A stretch of 64,000 nucleotides of DNA, taken from contig CM114271.1 in NCBI GenBank assembly GCA_050084515.1, forward strand, positions 5,208,001 to 5,272,000, read 5' to 3'. The first letter of the stretch is position 1. Each line of letters starts with the position of its first letter. The position numbers and the translations under genes are program-made. Origin of the DNA: Blasia pusilla (taxonomy: Eukaryota > Marchantiophyta > Marchantiopsida > Blasiales). Shown here piece by piece: positions 49,479 through 60,089 of this stretch. The notes under the pieces are model-generated. The model was not told the origin of the DNA. It did not search any database and saw only the letters and a list, made by a program, of their open reading frames with translations.

Positions 49479-49637
49479 GGCGGTTAGGTCCCTCTAACTC
49501 CCAGGTAGCCCTATACATCTACTACATGCTATACACCTTCTTGGGTGCCCGAATCATAAGGCCGGGTGCTAGGTTGCCCCATCATTAGTCGCACATCTGT
49601 AATCCATATCATGCAAAGATCAAGTCATCTACCTCTC

Positions 49638-50111
49638 CTAAGTACATCGAGGACAAACCCACCTTCCAATAGGAACAACATCCATACGTGGAGTCAAACA
49701 CATCATGTGCCAACCCCTAGAACACCGATCACACACCAACATACGGGTTGCGTTACCAGCAGATCCACACAACATGCACCTCAAGCTAGCACGGATCATG
49801 GCTAAGCTTGGGTCAACAGTACCATCCACATTTGGAAGATGATATGGCGCACAATTACGCACATGGTCCTTCCAAACAACTCCATCACGACCCTCCAACA
49901 TGAGAACTCCGAAGCTAACACCTCGCGCTTTTCGTAAAATAGTGCGGCGTGCCGTCACATCCAACGTTGTCGGTGCAATCTGCTGCAAATAGACATAGTC
50001 CCCCACATGGAACCTACGAATCGATGGTCGATAACCTCCACCCCGAATGGTTGCATACCGCAACGTATCCCTGTGTTGAGCAATGGCAAGATTCTGAAAG
50101 GCTGTTGGCAT
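49638..50111 (-). pseudogene. Copy C integrase C-terminus and intact PHD finger
   Basis: 157 residues. The first half is the integrase tail (FQNLAIAQHRDTLRY, RFHVGDYVYLQQIAPTTLD, GRDGVVWKDHVRNCAPYHLP). The last 50 residues form a full C4HC3 PHD finger: CMLCGSAGN, LVCDRCSRGWHMMCLTP, and GRWVCPRC at the C-terminus. Ligand spacing is complete. PHD fingers bind histone H3 tails in most families, so integration targeting is a plausible role. It is separated by frameshift (near 50130) from the core. The stop follows the last Cys by one residue, so PHD is the very C-terminus of the polyprotein. Confidence 0.85.
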
Positions 50112-51340
50112 AACTCTCCGAAAGAGCTCGCCGGCGAGAACACACTCTCATCCACATCTCTGGGTCATCAAGGTTCACCACCTCACTAGACTCCCGACGA
50201 ATTGCTACTGGCAAGTCTGGATCTCGACCGTATAATAGAAAATAAGGTGAGAAGGAAGCCAAGGATGCTTGGCGACTGAACCTATACCCCATGGCTAATC
50301 ATGGCAACTGAATATCCCAGTCTCTAAGATGCCCCTTCTGTAGGCCATACTTACGCAATGCCCTCTTCACTGTCTGAACCACACGCTCAGCCAAACCATC
50401 CGCCTCTGGATGCTCTTGAGACGTGGTCCGATGATCAATCAACGCCTTGTCACACAAGACCTGAAACTCACCCTGAAACTCTATACCCTGGTCGGTCAGC
50501 ACTTCAGCTGGTGCACCAAAATGACTAAGCACTCTATCAAGAAACGCATACGCCGTTCCCTCACTTGCCTTGTCCGGTAATGCCACCAACTCAATCCACT
50601 TGAGAAGTGCTCCACCATCACCAACACATATCGATGATGTAAATCGATACCAACGGTAACGGTCCCGCAAAGTCCACACTCCAACGGTAACCCAACCCCA
50701 TAATAGGCAAGGGGTGTAATTGTGGTGTACGGGCATTGAATGATGCCCTCACTCGGTCACAAACCATACAACGTGACACCAACTGCTGCACCTGAGTATG
50801 CATGCCACGCCACCAATACTGGCCAAGGAGTAAGCTATATGTACGCTTTACCCCAAAATGTCCCAACTCTTCATGGGCATGTCGCACAATGCGCTCTCTT
50901 TGAGCCAAATATGGCACTACTCGTACTCTACCATCCTCCCACACGCGGAGAATATGTGTTCCCTCCAATCGATACCTCTTAGCACGTTGAAGAACACGGT
51001 CTTGCTCCTTGGCACTCACTATGCCTGGCATCCTACTGGTCCGTAGGAACTCCAACACCAACGCATCATTATGAATATCACGCTGATCCGTACCACCATC
51101 TCCAACCTTAGGATCTGAAGGCTGGCCATCTACCCTCTCACTAGAGTAAGATATCATGTGATCCTCCATACTAGAGTCCACCCCAAACCAACATAAAAAG
51201 GCGGATGCATGCCAACCTGGCACCATCTCCTCATCAACCTCGCCATGCCATCTAGCCCCAGTTGTATCCTCTTGGCTAGTACATGGGTTCCTACTCAACC
51301 CATCGGCATCAAAGTTGGCAACTCCAGGTCTATGTACCAC
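50014..51340 (-). pseudogene. Copy C RNase H end and integrase core
   Basis: 51340-50618 begins VHRPGVANFDADGLSRNP (end of RNase H), then a variable acidic linker and the integrase HHCC finger: HEELGHFGVKRTYSLL to CMVCDRVRA (about 50850-50760). The DDE core follows: VDFAGPL (first Asp, about 50670), LTDQGIEF (second Asp) and HPEADGLAERV (Glu, about 50400). All three catalytic residues are present. A frame change near 50650 and TGA at 50299-50301 (Trp in copies B and D) interrupt it. This is a typical retroviral-type DDE integrase, not a tyrosine recombinase. Confidence 0.88.
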
Positions 51341-52756
51341 CTAGAAGTCATACTCCTGTAAGATAAGAGCCCACCGTGCGAGCTTCCCTGTAAGCTTGTA
51401 AGACTCCATCAACCATTTGAGCGGCTGGTGATCAGTAACAAGGGTAAACTGTGTGCCAAACAAGTAACACCTAAAGTGTGCCACAACCCACACTACTACC
51501 AAGCACTCTCCCTCATATGAACTATAGCGCGACTCCGCTACATTATTCGAACGACTTGCATAGGCCACCACAAACTCCATGTGCTCATCATCATGTTGTG
51601 TCAACACCGCTCCAAGTCCTAACCTACTCCAATCAGTGTGTAACTGAAATGGGCGTCCTCTGATAGGTCTCCTCAAGATAGGCGTCGCCACCAACTGGGC
51701 CTTAAGCTCCACAAAAGGTCTCTCCTTATCATCTCCCCAATGCCACTCTTGATCTGATTTCAGCAATTGGTTCAAAGGCTTTGCCATAGCACTAAATCCC
51801 TTCACATACCTCCGATAGTAGTTCGCCAATCCCATGAATGCTCAAACTCTACTCACATCTACCGGACGCGGAATAAGTACAATAGCCTCCACCTTTGCTT
51901 CCTAAACTCCCAAACCACCTGGATAGATCACATGACCGAAGTACTCAACATCCTCATGGAAGAACTTACACTTTCTTGGATGCAAACGTAGACCATGAGC
52001 TTTCAACCGCTCAAACACCATCTGCAAATGTATCTGATGCTCCTCCACCGTATTACTGAACACCAAGATATCATCAATGTAACACCGAACAAAATCCAAC
52101 CCTGCTAGGATCCTGTCCATCACTCTCTGAAACTGGGCAAGTGCATTCTTCAACCCAAAGGGTAAGAATTTCCACTGGTACAAACAATCCTTGCCATGAG
52201 AGTTGACACCCCAAACTGCTGTCTTGGCCTTGTCACTCTCCCGAATCGGCAATTGATGGTATCCTGCCCGAAGATCCAAAGTACTGAAAATCTTTGCCTG
52301 TCCCACCACATCAAAGATCTCCTCAGGTGTAGGCATGGCATACCTATCGGCCTTGGTTTGCCGATTGATAGGACGGTAATCTCCACACATCCGCCTATCC
52401 GTGTAGTTGCCATGCATATCCTTTTTAGCAGGCATGACAATGGCTAATGCATACTCTCCATGCGACAACTCCACTAATCCAGCCTCCAAAAGGTCCAACG
52501 TCCTACTCTGAATCAGGTCCCTCTCCATATCACTATATTGGTAGGGACGACGGAAGATTGGCGTATCACTAGCCAAATCAATCCGTATACCGGGTCCAAC
52601 CAGAGAACCCAACTCCTTCATGCTAAAGGCAAAACAACTCCTATAAGCACGTAGGAACTCTGTAAAGCGTCGTTTCTCACCTCCCGTAAGCTTGGGCCCA
52701 AGTAATGGCTCCCAGGTCTCCTCCACTGGCACACTAGAGGGAGAGGACGATGCCAT
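51341..52756 (-). pseudogene. Copy C reverse transcriptase and RNase H
   Basis: 52756-51902 is an open RT domain: ETWEPLLGPKL, FRRPYQYSDMERDL, MPAKKDMHG, CGDYRPINRQTKADRYAMP, FSTLDLRAGYHQLPI, FLPFGLKNA and the intact catalytic box CYIDDILVFS. TAG 51904-51902 (Gln in copy D) and a TGA near 51840 interrupt the connection domain (MGLANYYRRYVKGFS). 51835-51343 holds RNase H with LHTDWSRLGLGAVLTQ (Asp), YSSYEGECL (Glu) and TDHQPLKWLM (Asp). TAG at 51343-51341 replaces a Gln/His codon. This is the best-preserved RT in the window; only point stops block it. Confidence 0.9.
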
Positions 52757-52762
52757 TGGCTG

Positions 52763-54000
52763 CTACGAAACCCCCTCACAAGATGGTACACCCTTAGCTA
52801 CACCATCATCTGAGCAAATAACTCCTCCACCAGCATGAGCAACCAACTCCACATGCCCAGCCATAACATCCCATTTACTCCAAGGATGCAAAATACTACT
52901 CTCCTCGCCCCCAGCCGATGCCTCTACCGTCCCGGTAGCCATCGAGCTCATTACAAGGGGTGGAAGACCCACAGACATAGTCCGAAGTTGACGGTGCTCG
53001 GCCATACCAAGACTCAAAATCCAAGTCAAACAATTCAGGTCCATGGCTTGACCCAACACATGACGTCGTGAAGCCTCAGAAATAGAAGCAACCGCTGTCA
53101 CACCAGTAGCAAATCCCATCGCACGCTCTCTTTCATCACCGTTAGGCTCCACCAACGGTCGCACATGAGAATCCCATACAAGCCCCGGACCACCTTCTCT
53201 GTAGGCATGTGACGAGGGAAAACTCACAAATGTGGGTAGTGCCATCCTAGGCTGGCCCACACGGTTCACCACTGCCATGGGTGACCGATCAATAACCCTC
53301 ACCACTTGAGAAAGTCGCCCAGTATCCAAGATACTATCCACGGTAAGGCAAGGATCCCGCTGCACTGCATCATATGCTTGACGTAGACCCTCCCTAGGCA
53401 ACAAGTTTGTCCACCACAAGCGTGGACGATGTGCACGCGAGCCAACTCGCGCTGCATCCAACAATACCGCTGGTCCAATCCAAGACCGCACCTCATGAAC
53501 ACTCGCCATCATCCGGGTCCGAGTGTCACCCAACAATGGAACATTCTCCAGAATGTAAGCTGGAGCACGTGCCAGATAAACCTGAAGATGTCGTAACACC
53601 CGTAACATCTCCCAAAACAATCGAGACCTAGGGTCATGTAATCCCTCACCACGACCTGCACGTGTATGACCCTAACATGGCCATCCAACAATCACCAAAT
53701 CCTTAGGACCAACCCTCTCAAGGTCCTACGCCCCCAACAATGCAATGTGTGATGGCAAAGCACGTTGGTACCCACGAATAGTTGATGGCGGCAACAACTC
53801 AGGATATCTCCGCATCAACTGACCAATATGTCGGGATGAGACTCTATGGGCCGTCTCATCTCGCTCCACATACACGTATCTCCACACAGGAATACCGGCC
53901 TCCAACACTGCAGCCAAACCAGTGCTAATCCCACCAAAGAGATCTAACACACAAATGCCCTCCGGCGGATACTGCCATACAATGGGTGTAGTATCCAAAG
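52763..54000 (-). pseudogene. Copy C C5-cytosine DNA methyltransferase domain (between protease and RT)
   Basis: About 320 residues with motifs in canonical order. I: ICVLDLFGGISTGLAAVLEAG (about 53960-53900). II: YVYVERDE. IV: DLVIVGWPC (about 53700-53675), with the nucleophile Cys present but the next codon CAG changed to TAG (53674-53672). VI: AYILENVPLLGD (about 53555-53525). VIII: RPRLWWTNLLPR (about 53430-53395). IX/X: ERERAMGFATG (about 53140-53110) and HVLGQAMDLNCLTW (about 53060-53015). The unpermuted order and the late ER..GF and LG.A blocks are most like DNMT3-type enzymes rather than permuted DRM. A second TAG (53728-53726) is CAG in copy E. The role would be writing 5-methylcytosine on DNA. 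A 90-residue linker leads to RT. Confidence 0.88.
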
Positions 54001-54823
54001 CGGATAACCCAACTGGACCAGAAGTAGGAGTCCGCCGTGGGGCCTCCTCTTCCTTGTGAGGTATAACAGCCTCACACCAAGCCTCCTGCACTAGGCGATC
54101 AGCCTCTTGCCGTAGTGCACCGCCTGAACTCCAAAGTGGCACATCCAACGATGAGGATGCCACTGCTGCAAGAATAGGGACCTTCTCTACCTCCTCATGC
54201 GTAGGAGAATCCATAGCAGAAACATTACCCTCCAAAAAGTCTCGTGGCCAAGTGACTACTCCACTAAAACCAGCCACAGATGCTAACACTGTTGGGGAAG
54301 ACCCTCCTGGTCGAGCCCCAGAAATAAATCTCACAAGAACTTGGCTCATACATCCATCCCCGGACTGCCAACTAGGTCTATAAGACGATGTCTTAGTCCA
54401 GTAATCCATCTGAAAACCCATCGGGTACAATACTGCTCCTCCAACTAGTACATCATACGACTCGGCTGATGTGACTACCGCAGATACTCCCGACCGGGAG
54501 CTATCAGTCGCATGATCTGGTCTCAACTGTACAGAAAACTTCTCCCGTGTCATGAATTGAGACCTATCATTGGCTCCTCCAAGTGATGTTTGAATGTGGA
54601 ATGGGCAAGGCTCAAGCTCTGACCTCCGAATACCTAAACCAATACATGCCGCCTTTCCCAACATCAAAGGTTGGGCACCGCAGTCTAACAAGACTCTATC
54701 TGGTCTATACACTTGTCCTGTAGGACTCACCAATCGGAAGATCCCACTCCGGTTGTCCAACATACATACACCAGGTGTAAGCCTCTCACGATCAATGGCT
54801 GGCCGGGCTGGTAATGCATCCAT
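54001..54823 (-). pseudogene. Copy C aspartic protease and following linker
   Basis: Same frame as the methyltransferase. The active site VYRPDRVLLDCGAQPLMLGKAA lies near 54720-54655; the usual Asp-Ser/Thr-Gly is DCG here (DSG in element E). Then PCPFHIQTSLGGAND, YDVLVGGAVLYPMGF, SYRPSWQSGDGC and an acidic linker. Protease cleavage would release the methyltransferase. The upstream side joins the gag tail (about 54824-55400), which is low in recognisable motifs. Confidence 0.82.
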
Positions 54824-55024
54824 CTTCGCCGCCGCCGCCGCTAAGTAGCACGGGTACTCAATGCTACACCTGACATAGAGGGTCGCTCCACCACAACACC
54901 CTCATTCACCTCAACACGTATAGCAGTAATACCCCCACGTTCACACAACGTGGCTGCTAGCTGAAATACAGGAGCTAAGTCAACTCCTAAAGCCATCGGC
55001 TCCGTGGCGAAAATAATGGGGATC

Positions 55025-56830
55025 CTAACACCGAAGTTGCCATCCGCAATCTTGCCGATCGATGTCGCATCCGTGTCTACTACACGCGATGTAGATGCCG
55101 AGTCCCCACTGTCGGCTCAATAGGGCGTGAGGAACCATGGATGGAGTCCTAAGCACCTCAAACAACAAGAATGATGGGAAGCCTAGCCGCCTCCCGGCCT
55201 CACCCCTCTGTGGGTCCAACTCACAAGAGCACCACGTGGCTCGACGCTCGAGTGGCTCCTCTCAACCGCATTGATGCCTCAACTTGTCTTTGCACTCGCC
55301 ATATAAGAGAGATCATCCCCTCCATAAGAGGTGGAAGCCCTCGCTCCCGAACCTGATCTATCCGGATACCAACCATAGTAGCCAACTTATGCTCCAATCT
55401 GCTCAATCCTGGCACCATAGTTGACTTTGTCGTAGTGGTAGGGGTAGCCACCGAGGCTCTCCAACCACTAGTCCACCTCTACCACCCCTACCACCTCTAC
55501 CACCTCGGCCTCTCGGAGCTACTCCACCACGGCCGCGGCCTGATCTCAACTCTGGATGAAGATCAAAGCAACGCTCTCGAGGATGACCTGGTCTCCCGCA
55601 ATGATCACACTGAGTTGGGGCCGACTGAGGCCCATCCTCCAAAGTCCGTCTCCCATCCTCTTGGGGACAAACCTTCCTAACAGGATCACCTCCACATGTC
55701 CAACATGACTGTCCTTGCTGCCAAGTAGCAAATGAAGGCAATGGTCTCTGCGCAAGTGTCCCTCTAGGACCTGACTGAGGTTGTGTATACCCCCCACGAC
55801 TCCCACTACTACTACCACCACCACTACTACGAGACTGTGAGGTGGGCTACTGAACATGAGAAGTAGTAGTTGTATCCCTACTGAATGCGGATATCACCAC
55901 TCTCTCCTTCACCATGTTAAGCTCAATCTTCTCAGATAGAGCAAACACATGGGTCAATGTGGGTGAATCATCACTCATAAGAGAATCATCACGTACCCTA
56001 CGGCGCAAATCTCTGTCCAAGATCCCATACCAAAATCGGATCGCCTGATCCTCGCCACACCCTCGGTAATCGAAATCAAGCGTCGCATACGAGTGTATGC
56101 CTCACGAAGACTCTCACCAGTCTTTCGCTCAAATTCCTGAAGACTCCTCAACTTCTCCGTCTTCACTCCATGATAGTTCTTCTTCAACCTCTTGAAGAAC
56201 TCTGCAACCGGGCTGAACGATGGTGGGGCACTAGTACCTCCACTAGTACCCCCACTAATACCTCCACTGGTACCCCCACTCTGGCTCGTACTCGTACCAC
56301 TCAACGTTGGGCTGGATGGCATAGTAGGAGCACTACTACCAATACCACCATGGGTGATAGACACATAGCTTGGAGACCAATATTGTCTCCATGCCTCAAT
56401 CTCAGCAACATGGTCCTTCCTAAGCTCATGGTAATCATCCATGGGTGGTCCTTCCAAGTGCTAAAACAACCCCTTCCAAGCCAAGAAGGGTGTAAACAAC
56501 ATCTGCATATCACACCACGTATCAAACTCCTACATGAAGTCCTCCAACTCAATGGTGCCCACTACACCCGAATATCGTCGTGGGACCTTCATGGCCCCAT
56601 ATCCACCGTCCATGTCCCAAATCAATGGAGCTGCAACACTCGATAACAACATAGAAGACTCGGTGTTTGGAACACCCTCGTCCTCCTCTTCATCAACCGT
56701 CGGAAGTGGAAAAGGTAGCCGATACCTAAATCCACTCCGTGTGAAACCACCACTGTCCGCACCACGGTCCCCAACCAGACCACCCGACAGCTCCGTGATG
56801 ACCAACGCCGATGCCGCACCACCACCAAAT
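55025..56830 (-). pseudogene. Copy C gag polyprotein with two zinc knuckles and RGG tail
   Basis: 56830-56530 opens without ATG. Capsid blocks TWCDMQ, EGPPMDDYHELRKDHVAEIEAW and FSPVAEFFKRLKKNYHGVKTEKLRSLQEFERKTGESLREAYTRMRRLI follow (56457-55975, frame shifted). After a Ser/Gly-rich spacer come CWTCGGDPVRKVC and the complete CCHC knuckle CDHCGRPGHPRERC (about 55615-55575). Then a run of Arg-Gly-Gly repeats (RGGRGGRGG) suited to RNA binding, and a short helical segment. The knuckle frame equals the pol frame. Confidence 0.8.
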
Positions 56831-58317
56831 TACCACCACCAAATAACCAAGTGACGTCGATGTCGCTATACTATTCTAGCTCTACTAGCTATGGGTGTAG
56901 GCAACCTAACTTGTCATTACCACAAGAAGCCTCCCACGGTCTACTCGTCATCCCTCTAGCCTCACTACCGGTAGCACACAGGAGTAACACTACTCTGGAA
57001 ATCAGCGTCAACCCTAACAATGGGCGCGCAAGCAAGAAGCACCGATGGAGGGGATCCAAACACAGGAAGTCCAACGACAACCCTCCAATCGCAAATGGAA
57101 ATCAAGGTAACATAATCCACCAAACGTGGTGCCCCCTGAATCCACAAAACCCACCACACAATTTTAACGCAATAGCTACTCCGCCGCGGGTCGATGACAT
57201 GCTAGTCGAACTCGCAGCACCTGAAAATATCACCTGCATGGAGAGGCTACACCGTACTATGCGCTAGAGGAACATCAACCAAAAACCTGAGATGCATAAA
57301 GCGCCTAACACATCTCAAAACAGTACCAAATAAGCTACAACAGTGTGTACACTGGCATAGTTAAGAACTCAGCAGTTAAGCGTCCTCCAGGCAGAATAGC
57401 CCAAACATGGATGACCAGTTATGCAACACTCAAATCCCAAATCCTGCAAAAATTCCCTCACGCCCAAGCAAGCAAGCTTGCTTGCTTGCTCCTTGCTCCT
57501 TACTCCGCCTCTCACGCCCGCTCGCCCCGAGCTACCACGAGTTGCCTCGAAGCCTCAAAACGCCGAGACATGCCCCGTTCGCCACGCTTCGCCATGCTTC
57601 GCTATGGAGAGAGGCCCAACCAGGGCGCCCCCAATGGGATAGGCGTCTCCAACAATGAACGAGTCACCAACCAACGAGCCCCTCCAATCCGCTGTCCACC
57701 ATAGCCAGACCTTGAGCTAGTCCGCAAAATTTCGATCAACAATTACTTCACAAATCCGTGACCAAAATCGAATCTGTTTCAACCAGAATTCAATTGACCA
57801 CCATAGCTATCTCTCCACAAAAAATCAGCTACAACCAAGCTCTGTACTCCGAGCTAAAAATCAGACAAACTTGCTGTCCAGAATCGCAAAAATCGCAAAT
57901 CCGACAGCGCTTCCGCCGAGTTTCATGCACGCAGAAATCCGCACCGCTCCACGCACTCAAGCAGATAGCTTCACATCAGATCACAATACAAGTAGCAACA
58001 GGAATCTCTCACCCGATCTGGATGAACTTCAACAGAGCTTCCGCACTCCAAGCTCTCCACATCAGAAAACCGTCGAACACGAACCAGAATCTTCAATCCT
58101 TGATAACTTCCAACTCCCTTGACAAAATCCAACGATCTAAAGCGCGTTGGAAAGCTCTCAGCAAGGCGCTTCTTTCCTAACCAACCACGCATCAGATTCA
58201 TACCTCCAACATAGGCCACAAGCCACAAACATCCACGGCTGAGTACACAATCAGCCCTAACCAGATCCTACTGATCTACAATCGAAGCTACCATCGATCT
58301 ACTCCAGTTCTTTGAGT
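56831..58317 (-). other. Long untranslated leader of copy C
   Basis: About 1.5 kb between A1 and gag without conserved coding. It contains AAGCAAGCTTGCTTGCTT palindromic repeats at 57466-57490. No tRNA primer-binding site was recognised next to A1. Copy A lacks about 1.1 kb of it. Confidence 0.5.
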
Positions 58318-58683
58318 GAAATCCGTGAAAGACCTACTGTCATAAAACACGTATACAATCACATAAAATCGAGCCAAACCCACTCCAGGATGGGAGAATC
58401 TAGGTCGAAGCTTGCGGGAAACACCATAGCCAAGAGCTCTACTCACTACCAAGGCTAACTCCCAACGCAACTGGCTCAACTCAAAGAACTGAAATTTCTT
58501 TGAGTGCACTCCACCTTATATCCTCCAACCTAAGAGCGGGCCCTACTGGGAAAGTTACCCCCAACTGAGTAACCCCCAACCCTATGTATGAAACCGCATC
58601 TCTACCAAGCCACTACGGTCCTACATAAGGAATGGCCTCTACTAGCACACTATACTCTACGACATAATCCGTATGGTCATGAC
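58318..58683 (-). repeat. A1 repeat, 5' end of copy C
   Basis: 366 bp; in element orientation starts GTCATGACCATACGG. TATA-like GGATATAAGG lies at 58513-58522. No B repeat lies outside it or just inside it. Confidence 0.88.
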
Positions 58684-58688
58684 AGGTG
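58684..58688. repeat. Target-site duplication of copy C, right
   Basis: AGGTG, matching 48893-48897; host coding sequence of element E/D resumes right after. Confidence 0.8.
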
Positions 58689-59060
58689 TTGCGGAGGGCA
58701 TATGCAAGAGTGGAGCGCCCCTATGATTTGTTGGTGGATTCTATATTGGATTCGGGCCGTCGATCAGAGGCAATGAGGCTAGATGATCGACCGCCATTGA
58801 CTGTGGTCAAGAGGATTGGTAGGCCACGGGCAGCCTTTCCCACATTGATGAGTTTTCCCGCTTCCTATGCATTCAAGGAGGCCGGACGTGGCTTGGTTTG
58901 GGATGACCAAGTACATAGGTTTGTGGAGCCCAACACTGATGAGCAAGAGTGAGCGATGGGATTCCCCACAGGAGTGATGGCAGTACCGTCACTATCAAAG
59001 GTATCACGAAGTCATGTCTTGGGTTAGGCGATGGACCTGAACTGCTTGACATAGATTTTG
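58684..59060 (+). pseudogene. Element D end of methyltransferase domain
   Basis: Reads VLRRAYARVERPYDLLVDSIL, LPTLMSF-type LPTL (FPTLMSFPASYAFKEAGRGLVWDDQ) and VEPNTDEQE, then motif IX as a stop plus AMGFPTG. TGA 58950-58952 sits at the Arg of ERERAMGF. TAG 59025-59027 falls in LGQAMDLNCL, and TAG 59052-59054 replaces the Trp of LTWIL. All three follow C-to-T type change when compared with copy C. Confidence 0.8.
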
Positions 59061-59375
59061 AGCTTAGTAGTAGTTGAGCAACATCGTTTGAGGATGCGAC
59101 AGATCACAGCTATTGCGTTGGTGAGCCCCATGCCTACCGAGATGGTTGAGGCAATGGCTGGGGGCGAGACCCGAGGAGATCGACACACCAAGGATGATCG
59201 AGAGAGACACCCTTAGACTTCTTGGGATGTTTTGCAGGTACGCCAGGAGAAGATAGCCACAAGATTGAGCGTGGTTCCGGGTACCGCATATGGATATGAG
59301 AGTTCTATTGTCCGAGACGGGGTTGCACCATAGCAACCACCGACATCCGCGCCGGAGAGCCCTACTGTAGTCACG

Positions 59376-60068
59376 ATGGAGACTTGGGAGTCAGATATGG
59401 GCCCTAAGTTGACAAGAGGAGAGCGGCGTCGGATATACTGGTTCCTTAGGAGTTATAGGAGTTGTTTTGCATTTAGTATCCATGATTTGGACATGCTGAA
59501 GGATCCAAGGATCCGCATTGAGTTTTCGAGTGACACGTCGATCTTTCGACAACCCTATAGGTACAGTGACATGGAGAGGGCTCTGATTCAAAGTAGGAGC
59601 CATGACTTGGTTGGAGCAAGACTAGTGGAGATGTTGCAAGGAGAGTATGCATCTGCCACTGTCATGCCCGCGAAGAAGGATGTGCATGGCAACTAGACGG
59701 ATAGGCGGATGTGTGGAGATTACTGACCTTTCAATCGGCAGATGAAGTCCGATAGGTATGCCATGCCCACCCTTGAGGAGATCTTTGATGCGATTGGGCA
59801 TGCAAAGATCTTCGGTTCATTGGATTTGCGAGCCGGATACCATCAGCTGCCTATCAGATTGGAGGACAAGCAAAAGACGGCATTTTGGGGCATCGATCCT
59901 CACGGAAAGGATTGTTTGTACCAGTGACGGTTCTTACCATTTGGGTTAAAGAACGCCCCGGCTGAGTTTCAGAGGATCATGGATACAATCTTGGCACGTC
60001 TAGATTTTTCTAGGTGTTAAATTGATGACATCGTAGTCCTTAGAACCACGATTGAGGAGCATGAGCGA
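59376..60068 (+). pseudogene. Element D reverse transcriptase
   Basis: METWESDMGPKL, FRQPYRYSDMERAL, MPAKKDVHGN, then TAG 59694-59696 (Trp in copy B), TGA 59724-59726 (Arg in copy B), FGSLDLRAGYHQLPI, TGA 59925-59927 (Trp) and FLPFGLKNAPAEFQR. The catalytic box reads C-stop-IDDIVV: the Tyr codon is TAA, while both Asp are kept. TGA 60087-60089 replaces CGA. Confidence 0.85.
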
Positions 60069-60089
60069 CATCTAGAGGTGGTGTTTTGA

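Larger units (their letters stand above)
48898..58683 (-). mobile_element. Family 2 methyltransferase retroelement, copy C (nearly complete, about 9.8 kb)
   Basis: Minus-strand element with order A1 - leader - gag - protease - methyltransferase - RT - RNase H - integrase - PHD - polypurine tract - B1 - A2 - B2, bounded by AGGTG duplications. Codons from protease (54823) to the integrase zinc finger (50618) share one frame apart from point stops; the gag zinc knuckle is in that frame too. Frameshifts lie near 56500-55750 in gag and near 50650 and 50130 in integrase. A1 and A2 are near identical, so insertion is fairly recent. Confidence 0.93.

Noticed and set aside
49638-58683. Assigning the methyltransferase to the permuted DRM class
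   Set aside because: Motifs appear in order I, IV, VI, VIII, IX/X, whereas DRM enzymes have motifs VI, IX and X before I to V.
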